64,000 bases of DNA from CAUZIZ01 sp965222655 (GCA_965222655.1 CBDCUP010000022.1:1364001-1428000), one strand, 5' to 3'. Counted from the first letter of the stretch, positions 50,469-60,274 are shown. Numbers and translations are program-made. Notes: generated by a model from the letters alone, not told the origin.

Positions 50469-51102
50469 CCTCGGAGCCTTGTATCAGCCAAGACACGTAT
50501 GGTACTGTCGGCCAAACAGTCCTTGCGGAACCCCATGGATTACCCCAAGAAATGGTGGTGGCTAGTTTTGATTGTCGTTCCCATCGCCGCGGCCCTCATC
50601 GGCTTGCTCAAGACCGGTGGTGGCGGTGATGTCATCAATATTGCCGGGACTCAGTTTACTGGTGATGTCGCCCTCAACCCTGTGACAGTTATCATTGAGG
50701 AAGTACAGCAACTCCTCGGGAAAGAACTAGACAACGAGGTGGTAGAGACCCTACAGAAGGCGTCTGATTCGGTCGGGACCGGGAACTACGGCGAAGCCAT
50801 CTCCCTGCTTGAGTCCGTCGCCGATTCGACCCAGGTCCCCGCGTTCTTCAATAATCTCGGCGCCGCCTATATGGCGGCAGGCGATTTCGACAATGCCAAA
50901 TTCTACCTGGACAAGGTCGACGCCAAACAGCCTGACGACCCTTCCCAATTCAACCTTGGTCAACTACCGGAATGTGGCCCACTTGTTGGAGCCAAAGAAA
51001 GCATGTCAGGTGGGGATTCCTTCGAAGGCGCCGAAGCAATCGCTCCAGGCTTATACACTCACAACGAGGGTTTGGGCGCAGGTGTTCACAGATATTTTAA
51101 AG

Positions 51103-51421
51103 GGTTCATCCGGTAAATGGGGAGGTGCCGCCAGTCAAAGGCAGGCCGTGGAAACTGCCGCACTATGCAAACCGTGGAAAAACAACTAGTTCTGGAGGAG
51201 AACTGGCAAGTGCTCGCAGTTGTTTTTCCACCGTTCGCACAGCGCTTGGAAAACTCCGTATCACGGGCTTGCTGGCCCAGTTCGATGTCGCTCGGAGTTT
51301 TCCACAGTTCCCACGGCCTCTGCTACTGCAGCCGACTATATTGACAAGCGAACGGGGAACCAGATTTGGGATCCGGAAAGCGCCGAACCACGTTCCCACC
51401 TCCCCATTTACCGGATGACCC
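51103..51421 (+). mobile_element. E1 element, copy 4 (319 bp)
   Basis: GGTTCATCC start and GGATGACCC end, flanked by TTTTAAAG (51095-51102 and 51422-51429). Subtype A at both arms, almost identical to copy 1. One base separates its target copy from the start of the ISL3-type element at 51431. Confidence 0.92.
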
Positions 51422-51917
51422 TTTTAAAGTGGGTCATCCGGCAAATGGGGAGGTGGGTGGTGCGCTTGCTATTGAGATCCGGTCTAATCCGGTCTATTTT
51501 TGCTCTGGAATTCTCCTAAAAGATATATATCAGTAGCAGCAGAGGCTGTGGGAACTGTGGAAAACTCCGAGCAGTCATCGAGCCGGGCCAGCACCCCCGT
51601 GATTCGGAGTTTTCCAAGCGTTGTGCGAACGGTGGAAAAACGATTGCGACGCTTTTCGGCCTAGCGCTGGAGCTGGTTGTTTTTCCACGGTTTGCACATC
51701 GCGGCAGTTTCCATAGCCTTCCCCCGTTCAGGCAGAAAGAGGCGGCCTTCAGCCTCGATCAAAAGAATCCGGATCGCGCGTTAGCGCTACCTCAACCTCT
51801 GCTCCCGTAACGAGCCTTGCGAAGCTGCAAGGGCGAGGCAGAGCCGGTCGATGGGGATTGACCGGCGCCGCCATGTCAGGCATCCTCGGCGATTTTGGCA
51901 AACCCGGAGGACCGATC

Positions 51918-53117
51918 ATGGCGACGACTAGCTACTTGTACCACACCCTCGGATTGAAGGGCTATGTTCACCAACGCACGGACTATCGCGGCGGCGGCGT
52001 ATTTCACCACGTCGAACTGGCTCCGCACAAGCGCCGGTGTCGCAACTGCAGTGCCCGCTGGAACCGGCTTCAGCTGCAAGGCTGCTTCCAGCGCTGCATC
52101 CGCACTCTACCGGTGGCGACCCGCCACCAGTTCGTGGTCCTGCATGGCCACCGGCAATCCTGCAGCCAGTGCGACCAGACCCTTCGCGAGCCGATTGCCT
52201 TCGCTCAGGGCAAACGGCGCTACACGAACGCCTTCGCCCAGTACGTGGTCCAGCTGTGCCGCATCGCCACCATCAAAGCCGTTGCCCGCTTGCTGGGCGT
52301 GGGCTGGGACCTCGTCAAAGAGATCCATAAGGAGCATCTGGGGCAGCGCCTCAAGAAGCGCAAGCTGTCTCAACTGCGCTATCTGGCGATCGATGAGTTC
52401 GCTACCCACAGCGGGCACCTCTACATGACGGTGGTGCTGGACCTGGAAAGTGGCCAGATCGTCTCCCTACACGAAGGCAAAGACGCCCAGGCGCTGGTGG
52501 CCTGCCTGCGCCACCTCAAAGGCCGCTGCAAGTCCCTGCGCGCCATTGCCATCGACATGTCCGACGCCTACCGCAAGGCCATTCGCCAGGTCTTCGCCGG
52601 CAAGGTCGATGTCGTGCACGACCCCTACCACGTCGTCGCACTGGCCAACCAGGCCATTGACCAGACCCGCCGCTCCATGATGCGCAAACTGGAAACGGGC
52701 CGCAAACAGCTCCTCAAAGGAACCCGCTTTCTCTTGTTACGAGGGCTGGAAAACCTCAACGAGCGCTCCCTGGAACACCTCATGCAACTCATGGAAATCA
52801 ATGAGCCACTCTATCAGGCCTACCTCCTCAAGGAGGAGATCCGCCACTTTTGGAACCTCCCCGACTCAGCGGCCGGCAACGCCTTCCTGGATGCCTGGAT
52901 CGAGCAGGCTTACAGCATCGGCAACCAGTTCTTCGCCCGGCTCGCCCGCACCCTCCACCGGCATCGCCCCGGACTACTCGACTACTTCAAGCACCGCATC
53001 TCAACCGGCCCCCTCGAAGGACTCAACAACAAGATTAAGATCCTCAAAAGACGAGCCTATGGCTTCAGAGACATGGACTACTTCAAGCTTAACCTCTACT
53101 TCAGGTTCATCCGGTAA
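51918..53117 (+). CDS. ISL3-family transposase
   Basis: 399 residues from ATG 51918, after GGAGG. The N-terminal zinc ribbon (RRCRNCSARW and SCSQCDQTL) and helix-turn-helix precede the DDE core: LAIDEFATHSGHLY, AIDMSDAYRKAI and STGPLEGLNNKIK. The last four residues (RFIR) and stop come from E1 copy 5, which begins within the final codons, so a short native tail is missing. Everything catalytic is present, so this gene is a plausible source of transposase for E1. Confidence 0.85.
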   Translation: MATTSYLYHTLGLKGYVHQRTDYRGGGVFHHVELAPHKRRCRNCSARWNRLQLQGCFQRCIRTLPVATRHQFVVLHGHRQSCSQCDQTLREPIAFAQGKRRYTNAFAQYVVQLCRIATIKAVARLLGVGWDLVKEIHKEHLGQRLKKRKLSQLRYLAIDEFATHSGHLYMTVVLDLESGQIVSLHEGKDAQALVACLRHLKGRCKSLRAIAIDMSDAYRKAIRQVFAGKVDVVHDPYHVVALANQAIDQTRRSMMRKLETGRKQLLKGTRFLLLRGLENLNERSLEHLMQLMEINEPLYQAYLLKEEIRHFWNLPDSAAGNAFLDAWIEQAYSIGNQFFARLARTLHRHRPGLLDYFKHRISTGPLEGLNNKIKILKRRAYGFRDMDYFKLNLYFRFIR

Positions 53118-53420
53118 ATGGGGAGGTGCCGCCAGTCAAAGGCAGGCCGTGGAAACTGCCGCACTATGCAAACCGTGGAAAAACAACTAGTTCTGGAGGA
53201 GAACTGGCAAGTGCTCGCAGTTGTTTTTCCACCGTTCGCACAGCGCTTCGAAAACTCCGTATCACGGGCTTGCTGGCCCAGTTCGATGTCGCTCGGAGTT
53301 TTCCACAGTTCCCACGGCCTCTGCTACTGCAGCCGACTATATGGACAAGCGAACGGGGAGCAGATTTGGGATCCGGAAGGTGCCAACCACGTCCCCACCT
53401 CCCCATTTACCGGATGACCC
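53104..53420 (+). mobile_element. E1 element, copy 5 (317 bp), chimeric, no target duplication
   Basis: Starts GGTTCATCC and ends GGATGACCC. Flanks CTACTTCA (left) and AAATAGGA (right) do not match. The left arm is subtype A (AACAACTAGTT) and the right arm subtype B (TATATGGACAAG, CCAACCACGTCC), the mirror image of copy 3. It ends the ISL3 transposase gene. Confidence 0.85.
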
Positions 53421-53434
53421 AAATAGGAATCGAT

Positions 53435-54886
53435 CACTAGTGTCCGGTTTGATGTCGTTGATTCTAAAAGACTTAAAGCTCTCTTAACTGTAAGGTTATA
53501 GTCACTCGACTCCTATCCTCCTACAAACAAAGGCCTTAGCCGTCTTCCGAACAAGTTGCGCTGTCTCCACTTTGGTGCCCGTTTGGGCCCGTTTTTCGTC
53601 TCCCAGGTCAAGACCTGCCCCAGAGCCAGGTACTCTAGGGCCGTGACCTGCAGCCGCTTGAAAATCTCGTACAGGCGCCCGGGGGGCCGCAGCAGAAACT
53701 TCACGTAGGCCACCAGCAGGTAGACACACAGCGCCACCCAGACCTGCGTCATCACCGCATTGGCCGTGGTCCCCAGAAAGCTCTTGATCTTCAGGTGCTG
53801 CTTGACCCATTTGAAGAACAGCTCGATTTGCCAGCGAGCCTTATAGATGGCGGCCACCTCAGCCGCCCTGAGATGAAACAGATTGGTCAAGAAGACATAG
53901 AACTGCCTCGTCTCCGGGTCCCGGTAGCCGATGCGGCGCAGGGGAGTCGACAGGCATCCGGCCGCCTTCCCGGTCAGACGAATGACTTGATCCGAGGTGA
54001 TCCCCGGCGGGGAGCCCACCGGCCGCCGCTCCAGCACCCGGTAACGCGCGTTGCGCTTCTGCCGGGTCACGAAGTACACCCCCTGGCGGTGGAGTTGGTC
54101 AAACCAGTGGTAGTCCACGTAGGCCCGGTCAAAGGTCAGGATGCTGTCCGGTTCGTAGCGCTGGCCGCGCGCCACCTCGATCTCGTGCTCCCGGCCCGGG
54201 GTCATCACGCAAAAGCTGGGGATGTGCCCCCCGTGATCCAAGATCAGATGTAACTTGATCGCCCCTTTTCGCTTGCGAAACTTCGCCCAGTCAAAGACTT
54301 TCAGGCACAGATCGATCACCGTCGCATCCAGACTGTACACCCGATGCCGGAAGCCGAAACGCTGACCGGGAGCCTGACTCCGACAGCGGCTGTACAGGCA
54401 AGAAAACAGCTCCCCGAAGATCTCCTGGGGTCGTTTGCGGTTCGCATCCGCCAGCGTGGAGCGGCTCACCGCCCCCAGCCCCACTTGCTGCAGCTTCTTT
54501 CGCCCTGCATCTAAAGCGGTTACCAGATCCCTCAAACTATGCTGTCCGGTTAACTGCCCGAAAAAAAGGGCCACGAACTGCCCCCAGCACGACAACTTCC
54601 GGACTCCCTTGTCACCTTGGCGGCGCTCCACGATGGCGCGAAACTCATCCCGGGGGATATGACGGAGCAACTGATGCAGGACTGACGTATACTTGGCCAT
54701 GGGATCTCCTTGGTCTTCTTTGGCTTTTTGATGACAACCAAAGAGTTTAACCAAGGTAGGTCCCCTTCCCAAATCGGGCCCAGGAGCTTCCGGGCCAAAA
54801 ACAACCCCCTTCTTTCCACCATCTCCCCAAAGCCCCATCACATAAGGCTTTCAGCCAGACCTCGAAAAATAAACCGGACAGCAGTG
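53435..54886 (-). mobile_element. IS4-family insertion sequence (1452 bp)
   Basis: Imperfect inverted repeats CACTAGTGTCCGGTTTGAT and CACTGCTGTCCGGTTTATT bound a single transposase gene. No obvious target duplication. It lies between E1 copy 5 and the middle piece of the TPR gene. Confidence 0.75.
53513..54700 (-). CDS. IS4-family transposase
   Basis: 395 residues. ATG 54700 has an ideal AAGGAG ribosome site; the frame is open upstream to 54841 but without such a site. DDE residues lie in YSLDATVIDL and LTFDRAYVDY, and the IS4 signature Y-x2-R-x3-E-x6-K is exact in YKARWQIELFFKWVK. Complete and probably active. Confidence 0.9.
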   Translation of the reverse strand: MAKYTSVLHQLLRHIPRDEFRAIVERRQGDKGVRKLSCWGQFVALFFGQLTGQHSLRDLVTALDAGRKKLQQVGLGAVSRSTLADANRKRPQEIFGELFSCLYSRCRSQAPGQRFGFRHRVYSLDATVIDLCLKVFDWAKFRKRKGAIKLHLILDHGGHIPSFCVMTPGREHEIEVARGQRYEPDSILTFDRAYVDYHWFDQLHRQGVYFVTRQKRNARYRVLERRPVGSPPGITSDQVIRLTGKAAGCLSTPLRRIGYRDPETRQFYVFLTNLFHLRAAEVAAIYKARWQIELFFKWVKQHLKIKSFLGTTANAVMTQVWVALCVYLLVAYVKFLLRPPGRLYEIFKRLQVTALEYLALGQVLTWETKNGPKRAPKWRQRNLFGRRLRPLFVGG

Positions 54887-54982
54887 AAAGTACCCCTAAA
54901 AGTCGGACAGACGCTCGTTATCGCTTTTCGGACGCCGATGCGTGACTATGCCCGTGCCGGAGCCTATATCTACGACGGAAAT

Positions 54983-55299
54983 GGTTCATCCGGTAAATGG
55001 GGAGGTGCCGCCAGTCAAAGGTAGGCCATGGAAACTGCCGCACTATGCAAACCGTGGAAAAACAAGTAGTTCTGGAGGAGAACTGGCAAGTGCTCGCAGT
55101 TGTTTTTCCACCGTTCGCACAGCGCTTGGAAAACTCCGTATCACGGGCTTGCTGGCCCGGTTCGATGTCGCTCGGAGTTTTCCACAGTTCCCACGGCCTC
55201 TGCTACTGCAGCCGACTATATGGACAAGCGAACGGGGAGCAGATTTGGGATCCGGAAGGTGCCAACCACGTCCCCACCTCCCCATTTACCGGATGACCC
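54983..55299 (+). mobile_element. E1 element, copy 6 (317 bp)
   Basis: GGTTCATCC start and GGATGACCC end, flanked by ACGGAAAT (54975-54982 and 55300-55307). Subtype B at both arms. Removing it plus one target copy (325 bp) rejoins YDGN to GVLLTG in the TPR gene. Confidence 0.92.
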
Positions 55300-55785
55300 A
55301 CGGAAATGGCGTTTTGTTGACCGGAGAACTCATTCAAGGCGCCAGCGGAATAAAAACAACAAAAATGAGAGCAGCGAGAAGCGGAGATTTTTTCTTTAGC
55401 ATAGGCACCCTTCATACGGGGTTTGGTAATGCCCCCGGGACGGTCTACCGAATCTGCGTTTGGTAGACATTCTCAAGCGTAGCGCTCTGCCTTCGCTCCA
55501 GCAACGCGAACTTCGACTCGATCGATTCTCACTTTCCCCTTACGAAGTGAACGAAGCAGAGATAGCATCCGAGGGCAAGCAGCGGTCAGAACAGGGCCGG
55601 TGGGACAAGTTGTGCCGCCCCCCTAGAGCGGCCTCGTCAAACAGGGGAGACCAACCGCTGCGCATCCGAGTCTCTCTGTCGACCAGCTCAAATCGGATCT
55701 GCACGTCCTCGTCGATAACCACAGGGAGCACCGAGGGATGGCGTCGGGTCCTACTCTGGATGTACTCTTCAAATCGAGGAAGAAA

Positions 55786-57048
55786 ATGCGCTTGGCGGAG
55801 ACAATTGCGGTGGCGGGCTCGAAACACCCGACGCGCCGGGAGTTTCTGGGCGGTCTGAGTACAGCCGCCGCCCTATCCCTGATGCAGGCTTGCCGCGGAT
55901 CCGGCAAGCAGGAGGAAGGATCTCCGACAGACCAAGCCTCCAAACCCCAGGCCAAAACCCAGGTGACGGGCTCCGCTGCCACCATCCGCTGGAGCAAGGC
56001 CATCTGCAAGGAGCCCGACAACTACCCTGCCTGGCCCACCATCGCGCGAACCGACGAAGGCGCCCTCCTGGTCGTCTTCTCGGGAGACCGGGAAGAGCAC
56101 GTCTGTCCCTACGGCAAGACCGAGATGATCCGCAGTCAGGATCGCGGAGTCACCTGGTCCCTGCCCGAAATCATCAACAGCACGCCGCTTGATGACCGGG
56201 ATGCCGGCCTGATCGTGCTCCAGTCGGGGACCCTCGTCGTCAGCTGGTTCACTGTCAAGACCTGGGAGAAGCTCGATTACTACCGAGGGATGAAGAGGTG
56301 GGCCGACCATCAGATCGACGGCTGGAAGCGCCACTGCCGGAAGCTGTCGGAGGAGACCCGGCAGAGGTGGCTTGGCAATTGGACTCGTCGCTCGACCGAC
56401 GGGGGACAGACCTGGGAACCTGCCGTCGACAGCATCGCCTCAGCCCCCCACGGTCCCATCCAGCTCCAGGACTCGAGGCTCCTCTACGTGGGCACGGCAG
56501 AGCTCGAGGGGAGTCCGGCGATCGTCTGTTCCGCGTCCGACGACGAGGCCCGCTCCTGGCGTCAGATTGGCAGTCTTCCGGTGTCGGAGGAGGACCTCGA
56601 GAAATACGGTTTCACCGAGCCCCACATCGTCGAAGTGGCAAAGGATGAGATCTACTGCATCCTGCGCACCCACCATCTGAGCATCGGCTACAACTATGCC
56701 AGCCGCTCACTGGACGGAGGCCGGACCTGGAGCAATCCCGAAGCCACTCCACTGTACGGCTACGACCAGCCCGGTCACCTGCTGATCCTCAACGACGGGC
56801 GCCTCCTGTGCACCTACGGACGGCGAGCCGAGCCCTTCGGCTGCAGGGCCTGTGTCTCCGAGGACGGCGGGAGAACCTGGCCCATGGACCAGGAAATTAT
56901 CCTGCGCGACGATGCGCCCAACACCGACATGGGTTATCCGGCCACGGCCGAGATCGAGCCCGGGGAGCTCCTCACGGTCTACTACCAGATCGACCAGCCC
57001 GGCGAGAAGGTCAGCATCCAAGCCACGCGCTGGTCACTCGCTACCTAG
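55786..57048 (+). CDS. Tat-exported sialidase-like (BNR repeat) lipoprotein
   Basis: 420 residues from ATG 55786, after GAGGAAG. The twin-arginine signal TRREFLGGLSTAAALSLMQA is followed by a lipobox-type cysteine. The mature protein carries Asp-box repeats of the sialidase propeller (SQDRGVTWS, STDGGQTWE, SLDGGRTWS, SEDGGRTWP). Relatives are exo-alpha-sialidases or neuraminidase-like proteins acting outside the cytoplasm; an arginine triad cannot be assigned by eye. It is followed at 57336 by another sialidase-related gene in the same direction. Confidence 0.8.
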   Translation: MRLAETIAVAGSKHPTRREFLGGLSTAAALSLMQACRGSGKQEEGSPTDQASKPQAKTQVTGSAATIRWSKAICKEPDNYPAWPTIARTDEGALLVVFSGDREEHVCPYGKTEMIRSQDRGVTWSLPEIINSTPLDDRDAGLIVLQSGTLVVSWFTVKTWEKLDYYRGMKRWADHQIDGWKRHCRKLSEETRQRWLGNWTRRSTDGGQTWEPAVDSIASAPHGPIQLQDSRLLYVGTAELEGSPAIVCSASDDEARSWRQIGSLPVSEEDLEKYGFTEPHIVEVAKDEIYCILRTHHLSIGYNYASRSLDGGRTWSNPEATPLYGYDQPGHLLILNDGRLLCTYGRRAEPFGCRACVSEDGGRTWPMDQEIILRDDAPNTDMGYPATAEIEPGELLTVYYQIDQPGEKVSIQATRWSLAT

Positions 57049-57335
57049 ATGATCGACTCCGAAACAACATGACAATTGTTGCACCCTGCCTCTGGTCCCT
57101 GGGTTCTCCAGGCTTTCAGCGGAAGGATGACGAGAGATCCTTGACGCGAGATTCGAGCACGGCGTAGCTTTGGACCTATTGATCAGGCTGAGGCCAACGG
57201 AACTCGGATCCGACAGCTGATATGGGGAATGTCGGGTTAGAATGATCACCGTTGCGAGCCCGGATCGGCTCCAGGCTCAAACTAAATGGGAGATACCGGT
57301 TGAAAACTCGTGGTGAGTCGCACCAGGAGGTGATG

Positions 57336-59840
57336 ATGCGCAGGACGCTTTCTCTCTGGACTAGCTTTGCCTACTCTGTCGTACTGCTTGGCGCCGGCTT
57401 CGAACCCAGTCCGCTCACAGCTCAGCCGAAGCAGGAGAGCGGGACGGGAATCGAGTTCTCCGAGCACCTGATCATGGACGACTACACTTATCCCCATGGG
57501 ATCGCAGCATGGGATCTTGACGGGGATGGAGATCTGGATCTGACCAGCGCAGACGCGGGTGGCCACGACAAGCTCTACTGGTTCGAAAACGATGGCAGCG
57601 GCAGCTTCAAACGCCACCTGATCCAGGAGAAAGACCCCGAGCGGCTGGAGCGTCATCGGATCGGGGACATCGACGGCGACGGCGATCCCGACGTTGCCAT
57701 CGTCAAGAACAAACACGGCGACCTGCTGTGGTTCGAGAACAACGGTACACCGGCCGACGGAAGGCTGTGGCAGCGCCACATCATTACCCGGGGCGGGCTG
57801 CCGGGTGCCTACGACGTCGAGCTGGTGGACCTGGATGGGGATGGGGACCTGGACGCGGCCGGCTCCGCCTGGAGACTCGGCAACCAGTTTGCCTGGTTCG
57901 AAAATGACGGAACTCCAGCTCAGGGAGAGTGGGCCAAGCACCTGATCGAAGTGGACGTCGGAGAGATGCGCACCATTCGTGCTGCCGACTTCGATGGAGA
58001 CGGAGATCCGGACCTTTTGGGGACAAGCCGGACGGCGAACCAGGTCATGTGGTACGAGAATCCGGGAGCCCCGGCCTCCAGCCCCTGGATCAAACACGTG
58101 ATCGAGGCCACCCAGGCTCCCATCCATGGGGAGCCGGCGGATATGGACGGTGACGGCGACCTGGATGTGGTCATGGCCCTGGGGGCATGGGGAGCCTTGC
58201 ATCTCGGGGACCAGGTCAAGTCCAGCCGTGAAGACCGACCCCAGTTCACCCACTCCTACAATCACCATGTTGTCTGGTACGAAAACGACGGGGTGCACCT
58301 CAACGGCTGGACCAGGCACCTGATCGCCGACGATCTGAACGAAGCCTACGAGGCAGTAGCCGGTGACCTGGATGGGGATGGAGACATGGATGTGGCTGCC
58401 ACTGGATTCTCCAGGCCGGGCCAGGTCGTCTGGTACGAGAATGGCGGCGACCCAACGGCTCGGTGGACGGCGCATCAGGTGAAGAACAACTGGAAGAACG
58501 CCAATCAGCTTCTGCTGGCCGATCTGGACGGCGACGGCGATCTGGACATCGCAGCCAACGCCGAGAGAGGCTCCCTCGAGTTCCGATGGTGGCAGAATCA
58601 GGGGAGGTCGCGCGCCGGAGGCAAGAGTCCTGAGGAGCCGGCGAGAGGATCAGGTCCCATCAGGATCGTTCCTGAGATCGCTCCCACCCAGCAGGTGGGC
58701 CGCTACTTTGCCGAGACGGTTCAGATCCTCCCCTTGGGAAGGGCGGCGGGTATGATGAAGCTGCTCCGTCACCCAGACGGCACGCTTTACCTGCACACTC
58801 AGTCCGTTGATCTGGCGCGGGTGCTGGCGAAGAGTACCGACGACGGTCGGAGCTGGCAAGCGGTCGCGGTGCGGCTCCAAGCCGACGTCGCGCGCGATCA
58901 GCATGCCACCGCGTTCACCATCACTAGCGACGGCCGCCTCTGGCTGGTGCACCAGGCCCCAACGGGCAAATAGCGGGACTGGGGCGTGTCCGTCTCCGAG
59001 GACGGCGGGCAGAGCTGGGTCACCAGAACGGTCCACAACTGGCCCAACTTCGCTCCCACCGCCCCCGCAGATCCCTACGAGCGAGCCATGATCGCCGGCA
59101 CCCACCCCTGCTTCCTGGTACGGCCGGATGACACCCTGATGTTGGTCCTGGGGCTGGGTCATGACGATTCCAGGGACTACGTAATGTACGAAAAGACCCG
59201 CAGTCACAACGTGATGGTCCGTTCCCGGAACGGAGGCAGGACCTGGGGAGAACCCTCGATCGTTCATCAGCACGGGGCGGAAGGAGACTACGCCCTCGAC
59301 CCCAATGACCCCGATCACATTCTGGGGGTCTTCCGCAAACAGCAGCCCCTACTGGTGGGCGAAGACCGGGAAACGGTGGAGAAGGAGGTGGGTCTTTGGG
59401 GAACCCGCTACTCCGGAACGCCCTATCCCTGGAAGGGGAGCATCCTGCTGGAATCGACGGACGCGGGACGAAGCTTCCGGGAGGTGCCGGAGAGCTATCT
59501 GGGCTTCTATTCGCACCGGGGTTCGATCCTCTGGACCCCGAGAAATGTGGTCATCGTGACCCACCAGATGGGCTACTACCACGACCGCATCCCACGCCTG
59601 CAGGAAATAGGCGCCAGGATCAGCCTGGACGGCGGCAAGACCTGGGTGGATGGTACCGACTCGGGCACCCCCTTCATGAATCGGTCCACCAGATTCAAGC
59701 AAATCATCGGGCCAGCGACGGTTGAACTAGAACCTGATAGATTTTTCACCGCCTACTCGGTGATGGCGGAACCGTCGGGAAACCGCAGCCTGGGCTCGGT
59801 GGAAGGTTTCTTCTGGAGCCTGAAGAGAGGAAAGGACTGA
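57336..59840 (+). pseudogene. Exported FG-GAP repeat / sialidase fusion with in-frame amber stop
   Basis: AGGAGG (57325-57330) precedes ATG 57336 (ATG 57333 also possible), giving a signal peptide (SLWTSFAYSVVLLGAG). Seven calcium-binding FG-GAP/VCBS motifs of the form DLDGDGDLD form the N-terminal propeller. From about residue 470 a sialidase-like propeller begins (STDDGRSW). TAG at 58971-58973 interrupts it after QAPTGK, but the frame continues without further stops through SEDGGQSW, SRNGGRTWG and SLDGGKTW to 59840. The whole would be 834 codons. Either a recent nonsense mutation or a sequencing error; the truncated product would keep only the FG-GAP half. Confidence 0.8.
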
Positions 59841-59881
59841 GAATCCGTAGGTCGGGAGTTCGAAGCTCTCCGGGCGCGCCA
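59834..59881 (+). tRNA. tRNA 3-prime fragment (anticodon loop to CCA)
   Basis: CTGAGAA can form an anticodon loop, followed by TCCG, a short variable loop, a T-arm (GGGAG-TTCGAAG-CTCTC), an acceptor strand CGGGCGC, discriminator G and encoded CCA, then a T-run. No 5-prime half precedes it; the sialidase stop codon lies in it. It looks like the part of a tRNA gene copied by an integrating element. The amino acid identity is unsure. Confidence 0.5.
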
Positions 59882-60274
59882 TTTTTTTCAACAACTTGCA
59901 GCGGCTTTTGCTCCCCAAACACCCCTACGAGCTGGCTAATGTAACCGAAATTGTAACCGCGCCAGCCCAACTCCAGCCAACGCCAACCAAGGGAAGGTCC
60001 GCTTGGGAGGGGACAGCCGCTGGGTCCTACGAGCACTAGCCTTCGCGCTCGGTTGTCCAGGTCGGCACCGAAACGAAGACTGGTTAAGCGTCCGATTTGA
60101 TTACGCAATCGAATAACCGGTTCCGCACCTAAAAGCGGTCATTGGCTGCCCAACGTGGAAGATGGGGCTTAACCCCGCCGCTGAATCCCAGTATGGTTGG
60201 GCCTGAGCCAGAGCGACAGCGCTGCGCTCTGCAGCTGATGCCCACCGTTATACCAAGCGGGTAGTGCCAGCAAA
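59882..60274. other. Intergenic, downstream of tRNA fragment
   Basis: No gene found. At 60123-60143 it contains CCGCACCTAAAAGCGGTCAT, which recurs at 61409-61430 (with one extra C) on the far side of the next two genes. Confidence 0.4.

Larger units (their letters stand above)
51431..53420 (+). mobile_element. ISL3-family element, candidate autonomous parent of E1
   Basis: The left end GGGTCATCCGGCAAATGGGG matches the E1 terminal repeat with one difference. The next ~290 bases (51431-51720) are a diverged version of the E1 interior, with both hairpins kept (TGGAAAACTCCG/CGGAGTTTTCCA and GTGGAAAAAC/GTTTTTCCAC). Then comes an ISL3 transposase. The right terminus is provided by E1 copy 5. ISL3 elements have GG termini and 8-bp duplications, as E1 does. 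No matching duplication flanks 51431 and 53420. Confidence 0.65.
50535..55466 (+). pseudogene. Membrane-anchored TPR protein gene split into three pieces by transposons
   Basis: Pieces: 50535-51102, 54891-54982 (54887-54890 repeats AAAG) and 55308-55466. Joined, they give 819 bp, an exact 273-codon frame. The product has an N-terminal membrane anchor (WWWLVLIVVPIAAALIGLL), TPR-like helices (ASDSVGTGNYGEAISLLESV, FFNNLGAAYMAAGDFDNAKF) and a C-terminal beta domain (GDSFEGAEAIAPGLYT, HRYFK joined to VPLKVGQTLVIAFRTP, then YDGN joined to GVLLTGELIQG) ending VYRICVW. Inserted DNA: E1 copy 4, an ISL3-type element with E1 copy 5, an IS4 element, and E1 copy 6. The joined order is inferred from frame and domain continuity. 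Confidence 0.8.

Noticed and set aside
2006..59840. Amber reassignment (TAG as sense codon) suggested by two internal TAGs
   Set aside because: Several intact genes end with TAG at the natural family end (for example 7096, 30943, 35015 and 57048), so TAG works as a stop here.
59727..59918. Minus-strand 63-codon frame reading NGAPGELRTPDLRIL-like text in another frame
   Set aside because: This is a well-known spurious product of reading a tRNA gene on the antisense strand; it marks the tRNA fragment instead.
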